A DNA stretch of 64,000 nt from Moniliophthora roreri. Lineage: Eukaryota > Basidiomycota > Agaricomycetes > Agaricales > Marasmiaceae. The translations under genes and the position numbers were made by a program. The stretch spans positions 868,001 through 932,000 of the forward strand of contig LATX02000144.1 in the NCBI GenBank assembly GCA_001466705.2, written 5' to 3'. Below the pieces are notes generated by a model that did no database searches, was not told the origin of the DNA, and was given only the letters and a program-made list of their open reading frames with translations. Numbering within the stretch: the first letter of the stretch is position 1; the number at the start of each line of letters is the position of its first letter. This document shows, piece by piece, positions 58,000 to 64,000 of this stretch.

Positions 58000-60900
58000 G
58001 TGGTAACGATGACAGTAAGCTCGAAAATTGATTGCCGCCGAATGCTGTGTTTCACGGTCTAACTGTCAAAACTGGATAAAGCAGCGAGCTGAGATGGCAC
58101 TCAGCCAAGTACTCTCTAGGCAGCGCTGGTGGAAGGCAAGGTGCGGGTTGCGGAAAATGTAGAGCTGCAAGAACAAAGGAAGACACTTTGTTACCATCGC
58201 AACCATTCCAGAATAAGGCCGTAGCTGCGCAACGACTTCGCCGCGTTCCGTGCCTCAAGTTAAAATCCATCAGCACTTGGATGCCCAAAATGAGCGAAAG
58301 TTGCTAGGATATTCGAGTGTTGTAAGATAAAGGCCTGTACTCCTACTTTACACGTAAGTACACGCTACATGCACGTTGTCTATAATGAATTTACCTCCCA
58401 TACGGGCCTCCAACAACATGAAACCAAGTCGTCAAGATCTAGGTGAGAGGAATTGTTCTCCCTTCGCTGATATGGGTTCAAGATTTCTCCAGTATAAGAA
58501 ACATGGAAATATCCCAAATATCAACCCGCGAGGTGAAAACTTTCGATAAGGGAAATTGAATGGCGATGCGCTTCTTTATATATATCCCCCACCAGATTTG
58601 CGCACGGACCATGTAAAATTTTCGTAAAGGCCAATCGGAGTTTGAATTCTTTTTTTGTCCTCACCTCGTTCCGCATTCTCATATCATAGTCAGTCTCTAT
58701 CCGCTGGGAGCATGGGAGGATTGAAGCGGTCTGAAGCTGTGCATCATTGCTGTCTGTCGCATTCCTTTCTACTGATCATATTAGGTGTCTAATTAGCTTC
58801 CGATACAGGTGCGAGAATGTCGTTTTTCCAGTCAATGAAGTTTGTCACGGTTATGAAAGGTACATTACGTTCTCAAAGTCATTGCAAGTCCCACCAATCG
58901 TCAGCTAACAACAGCCTCGTTCCCCGTTCGCAACACGGCTAATACCGGGTTCATCTTCATGCCTTGCGATCATGTAGTCGACAAACTCATCGTGCGGGTA
59001 ACGATTAATAGAAGCTGCCTCATCTCTTGATTCGGTTCGAAGCTGAAAAATGGTTCGCCTCAAACTGAGTAGTCATCACAGGTTTTTTCTTACAGTTCTG
59101 TTTCAAAGGTCGTCGCTGATTGATTTCTATCATATAGCTCATCTACCGACCTTCGTTGATCAGTGAAGTTGCGAATTACAAACTACGTAGGCCATGTCTC
59201 AAGAATAACACCCCGTTGCCCTGCCATCGGACCCCATTTTCCACTGCACTAACGCCAACGTAATGATTGGAAGACGCTCGATCTTCACAAACCGTAGCAG
59301 CATCGTTAGTACTATTCTCATCCGTTTATCGCCGTCTTCATGCTACCTAGTCCATGATCTAGGTGATTATGAATGTCGAGGCTTGATTGACGTAGAATGG
59401 CGACCTCTTTTAACGTGATGCTCATTCAACTACCCTTGAGAGCATCCGACCTACTGTGATGGCAAGAATCCGTTCACGAACTTCAGCGTACAGTTGTTAC
59501 CTGTGAGCCCCACTTGCATGTTTGCGCCTGATTGAACTAATAGTCTTTCGTTTTCTGTTGTGCAGTTTGCGAGCGCTTGAGTATGAGGAGTGATCATATT
59601 AAAGTCCGGAGTTATCAATGGCAAATGTGAGTATTGACTACCTCCGAGATCTGGAGGGCTATGTATTAACTTGGCCAGCCAGTGTTCCAAGGAAAAAAGA
59701 GCGTCTGCGCATGTTATGATGAAGGCCCTACCCTTCTGTAACGGGAACTCACGGTACTTCACATACACACGACCAGTGTTCGCTGCTTACCCATATGTCA
59801 CAAGTTGCGGTAGACATCTTTACGACCATATATTTATATTCTAACGTATCTTGAAATAGAACTCTAACGTATGCCGGAGCAAACGTGCCCGCGGCCTGAT
59901 TTGGGGAAAGGCCTAGACTCTGAGAGACTCTGCCCCGGTCTGATGCTGGTTCTCTTGAATTGCCCAGGTTATAATAACTCATTTAATTTAACAAATGATC
60001 GTTCTGAAATCCAATTCCCGGACTTGTCCTGCTTTATACGTCAAGGGGTTAAATTTCGGCACATAATGACATTAGCCTCTTTTCCCAACGTCCGATGTTT
60101 TCGTGGAGTCGAAGCTCCACAGCGTAGACCAGAACGGGAAAGATATACCTCAATTCTTTTGTTCCTCGAGGTCATATTAGGAAGAAATAGGGATGGTTCA
60201 TTGACAAATGACGGGGGTATCTTTATTTGTCTTGAGCACGCGAAATGAAGGAGCGGACGCTGGACGATGTATGCACTTGGAAGCCGCTAATGGGTACGTA
60301 TTGCCGTTGATGTCTTTCCGCATTGATAGCTGCTTAGAACCATTCCCTCAGCGTCCCCACGAGAAATATCCAGCTCAGCTCAAGAGTTTCATTCCGCTCG
60401 TGAAGTCTTCTTGAGAAATCTAAACCTGCGAAAAGAAAAGGAAAAGATATTCGCCCAGCCGTCAGTTTTTCAGAAGTACGTTGTGGCCTTTCCGTTGCCG
60501 TACTCAAGTGCTCATAGATCATTGTACGTATCGCCTTTTTCGCTTTTCAACGACAATAGACCTCAATGAACATTGCACCACCTGACATTCACATGACAGC
60601 GGGAAGATAACATGTGCGGTTAACTGATGAATTGGAAGCTCACGTACATGTCGGTCATTCGTGTTCACCAAAGTTATCAATTCAACTCTTGTCACTCGAA
60701 CTCGTCGGGAATCCGTTTCAATGCAGTTTCACCCCGGAGGAATACTAAACGTTGTACTTTACACTCGCACTAGCTTTCCGGGTTTGGTGTCTTCAAGAGA
60801 CGAGACATCGTTGTTGATACGTATGATTTTTGTCTATCAATTAAATGTCCTTACCAAATGCCTCCACCCAATATTTCCAGACCGGGCCATGTGATACGAT

Positions 60901-61889
60901 AGACGTGTCGGGACGAATGTTCATTCGATACTATGAGCGGTAGAGCCTCTGTTGAGTACGTGTCGTCCGTAACATGCTGCTGCACCGATCACTGAGTCAG
61001 GGTTATCTTCTCAGGGACAGAATCGCGTTTCGAACCGCCATCGGCTTGCCTTTTGGACAAACTTCCAGATATATTTGCTAGTAGGTAGATACATATCTTA
61101 CCCTGCTGCCCCGAACCACGTCAAGGGCAAAATACTGGCTTTTCATTTTAAAGTGATTATCATCCGGGATACGCTCTTATTTGGGTCCCTCAGCTTATCG
61201 TGACCTGAACTACATGCACTGTCGGATCTTGGGCTTCACATACATTTTCCCTGTCCTGACGACAATGCGAAAATGCATCCAATTCCGAAGCATGTTATTG
61301 TATTCCGCAATGTTTCATTGTCGAATTGAGGTCTCCACGACAAACGTGGGTGTATTTCCTTGCTATTGTTTACCGAAAATGACAAATGATTGGCAGGAAC
61401 TTCCGTTCGTCATGTCAGCTACTTGTCTTGATTTCCTATCGCACTTCAAGTTCAAGCTCTATCATGGCAGGCAGAAGAACAGGCTTGCTTTTGTGGCTAA
61501 TGTTTCTGGATGTGTTTAGTTAACAAATGCTGTAAGCTCTTTTCTTTTTATTGGCTCTAGCATAACTCAGGGCTCGTTATATTATTGCTCAGCCTCACGG
61601 ATAATCAGCATGAATGGTACAGTGACCTTCATTTCACCAGGGTAAGAACCATTAATCTGATAATACCGTGTCGAAGCCATCATTACCGTTGATCATGGGA
61701 TAAGATGCTACCGATTTTGGAGCTGGGGACACACGGGTCCGCGTCTCTTCAGCCTATAAAGATTGATATCTTCATAGCATCTATCTCCTGCACATACCCA
61801 AGCTTAACTGAGGCTCTATCGGTTGGTACGTGACCTTCAGACTTCACATGTCTCCTTACCCTCCTTACCCATCCTTAAAGACTACAAAC
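58000..61889. other. 3.9-kb stretch without recognised genes
   Basis: A minus-strand frame at 59451-59768 (about 105 codons, ending KFVNGFLPSQ) has coding-like composition, but no domain or linked exons were found. The last 150 bp contain CCTATAAAG (about 61754-61762), a likely TATA box for P450 copy 4. Confidence 0.45.
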
Positions 61890-64000
61890 ATGGCTTTGAA
61901 CACACTCAGCTATGCACTATTGCTGCTCGTCATTTGCGTTGTCTACTTCAGCACCAGAAGATCCGGGAGGTTACCTCCAGGTCCGAAAGGATATCCCATT
62001 GTAGGAAACACTTTCCAGCTGGATCCGAATCGACCGTGGCATACTTTCGTTCAATGGAAAAAGGAATACGGTGCGTAGATCGTGTATGTAGCCTACCAAT
62101 GCTTGCTCATATATACTCCCAGGCGATATTGTGTACTTCCGCCTATTTAACCAAGACGTCATCCTGCTGAACTCGGCAAAGGCCGCTGGTGACCTCCTCG
62201 ACCGTCGTGCAACTAACTACTCCCAACGACCTCGATCGATCGTCGCCGAATATATGACAGGAGGGATGCTTCTTGTATTGATTAATATCGGAGCAAAGTA
62301 GGTCCTCTTGCTCATATGAATCATACATATCGTCTCAATTACGCTCTGCGATATACAGGTGGCGTTCTATGCGTCGTGCAGCTCATGAAGCTCTAAATGT
62401 TAGGGCTAGTACTCGTTATTACCCGATGCAGATGCGTGAAGGCATCAGACTCGCAATGGATCTCCTAGAGAGTCCAGAGCATTGCCGTGATCATGTTCAT
62501 CGGTAAGCCACATCAACTTCAAAAGTTCTGTTCAGACACGAGTAATGATGGTGATACACAGGTTCACCTCGTCGGAAATCGCGTCACTCTTATACAATAA
62601 TCCACCTATGGAGTCGAGTCAAGACCCCGTCATATCATTCCTCGATAGTTTCATCGAGACAGTGTCAAAGGCTTCCTCACCAGGCACCTATCTTGCCAAT
62701 CACATACCAATCCTTGAGTTCATTCCTGAGCGCCTAGCGAAATGGAAGCGGCAAAGCAAGAAGATATACGAATACCACGGGGAGAGGTTCCAGAGTTACT
62801 TCCGTAACATCAAAGAAAAATTGGTGCGTACGATATCTGTATCCAAGCAGGCAGGATATCTCACATCTCGAACCTTGAAGCTTCGTAAACAAGATGTTGG
62901 ACCGAGCTTTTGTGCCACCCTTGTGGAAAGTCATGAACGACACGGCTTGGACGACCACTCATCAGCATGGTTGGCTGCGATGCTATAGTATGTGTCTATT
63001 TTATTTTGACTGTCATTGTCTCATTTGTACAAATTCTCAGTATGGCAGGATACGAAACGGTTTGATGACAGGTCTATCATTTCAATCGCTCGCTTATAGC
63101 GTTCTATGTAGACTGCCAGTACTCTTGGATGGCTAGTACTCGCCATGGTCCGTTTCCCTGAAACTCAATGTAAAGCTCAAGAAGAGCTGGACAGCGTTGT
63201 CGGACGGACAAGGATCCCTACCTTAGATGATATGGAAAATCTGCCTTACTTGCGCGCAGTAGTGAAAGAGGTAATGGGGATAGATCTACTTCGGATGATA
63301 TACTCATGTCTGTCGACAGGCGCTACGGTGGCGTTCTCCAGCTCCCATGGGCGTTTTTCACGCTTCTCTCGAGGTCAGCGTCCTAGTACAACCCGGGAAT
63401 CTGGCGTTCACTTATCAGGTTACTAGGACGACGTATACGAAGGTTACTTCATTCCCAAAAACAGTTACGTCATACCAAACATACTGTAAGTATCCTTCAC
63501 CACCTGTAAGAACCTCATTAACCTTGCTACGGCAGAGCAATGAACCATGACGCTGCGACATATGGACCGGATCCAGATGAGTTCCGACCTGAACGATTTC
63601 TAAACGATGATGGCACGCATAAACCATCGCCTCCTGATACCAAGGACGAAGGACACTTTTCATTTGGGTTTGGACGGAGGCAAGCACCTTGATTTCTTCT
63701 CATCGTTTTCGCCGAGTGAAATGACTATGTACTACAGGATATGCCCGGGTAGACATTTAACATTTAATGCTTTGCTTACCTTTGCTATCGTCCTTTGGGC
63801 CATGCATCTTGAGCCTGGTAACGAAGAAGCACTCAGTATAGATGACGAAGGGTCAGGTATTCTCAGGTAAGGACTTTGTCTTCTTGTAAGCTTTCTTTTC
63901 TAAATGTCTCGCAGCCGTCCACCTCCATATAAGATCACATCGACACCGCGTTTTCCCGAAGCTCGGGAGCTCCTGAAGCTGGCCAAAGAAGAATGGTCTT
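61890..64000 (+). CDS. Cytochrome P450 (copy 4, last codons cut by window end)
   Basis: Paralogue of the array genes but on the plus strand and 16 kb away from the transcription factor. Start MALNTLSYALLLLVICVVYF at 61890. The chain of exons gives LPPGPKGYPIVGN, DIVYFRLFNQDVILLNS, LDRRATNYSQRP, WRSMRRAAHEALNVRAS, FTSSEIASLLYNNPPMESS, QDVGPSFCATLVESHERHG, YMAGYET, RTRIPTLDDMENLPYLR, ALRWRSPAPMGVFHASLE, DDVYEGYFIPKNS, FRPERFLNDDG, FGFGRR-ICPGRHLTFNALL, and finally PRFPEARELLKLAKEEWS at the window edge. Introns fall at the same places as in copies 1-3. No frameshift or stop was found. The stop codon is outside. Confidence 0.92.

Noticed and set aside
59451..59768. 105-codon minus-strand frame ending KFVNGFLPSQ
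   Set aside because: No domain, no start context and no linked exons; kept only as a note in the intergenic entry.
1..64000. CRISPR arrays, prokaryotic operons, riboswitches
   Set aside because: The sequence is eukaryotic; no regularly spaced repeats of that type are present.

Overview
The window reads as nuclear DNA of an Agaricomycete (mushroom-forming basidiomycete). Protein genes are broken by many 45-60 nt GT-AG introns. Typical families of this group are present: laccase, GH5 endoglucanase, DUF7918, F-box/leucine-rich proteins, expanded P450s, and a multi-pass membrane protein with an RCY-IWG motif. Several tRNA genes carry introns. There is no sign of bacterial, viral or organellar organisation. 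All gene models were assembled by eye from conserved motifs and canonical splice sites, so exon edges are hypotheses.

Layout. 1-8 kb is a housekeeping block: the 3' end of MLH3 (mismatch repair/meiosis), a single-domain SBDS-like RTC3 homologue, the fork-protection protein Tof1/Swi1/Timeless on the minus strand, and a DUF7918 gene divergent from it. 8-16 kb is sparse: a duplicated repeat unit, an F-box-like gene, tRNA-Asp and tRNA-Trp, a decayed tRNA-Ile and weak small genes. 16.3-19.7 kb has a complete laccase convergent with a small secreted protein. 20.6-23.05 kb is sharply CpG-poor; it holds a mucin-like single-pass membrane protein and a decayed tRNA, and its right edge covers the 3' end of a multi-pass membrane protein (22.9-24.4 kb). 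25.8-27.9 kb encodes a PNPOx-like/ferredoxin-reductase-like fusion, convergent with a GH5 endoglucanase that carries an in-frame stop. 31.6-33.9 kb has two intron-containing tRNA-Ile genes around an orphan nuclear-looking protein.

34.3-46 kb is the most system-like part: three paralogous cytochrome P450 genes in tandem, followed on the same strand by a Zn2Cys6 transcription factor. A fourth close paralogue lies on the opposite strand at the right edge (61.9-64 kb, a few codons cut off). This looks like a P450 array with a possible local regulator, although no terpene synthase, PKS or NRPS is present. Between them are a second Zn2Cys6 factor (48.5-50.2 kb), a bHLH factor (57-58 kb) and long stretches where no gene could be recognised, notably 50.3-57.0 and 58.0-61.9 kb.

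No wholly new system was proven. The best leads are the P450 array with its shared promoter motif, the CpG-depleted island, the stop codon inside an otherwise intact endoglucanase, and the very small exons (4, 7 and 13 nt) needed to keep conserved proteins in frame.
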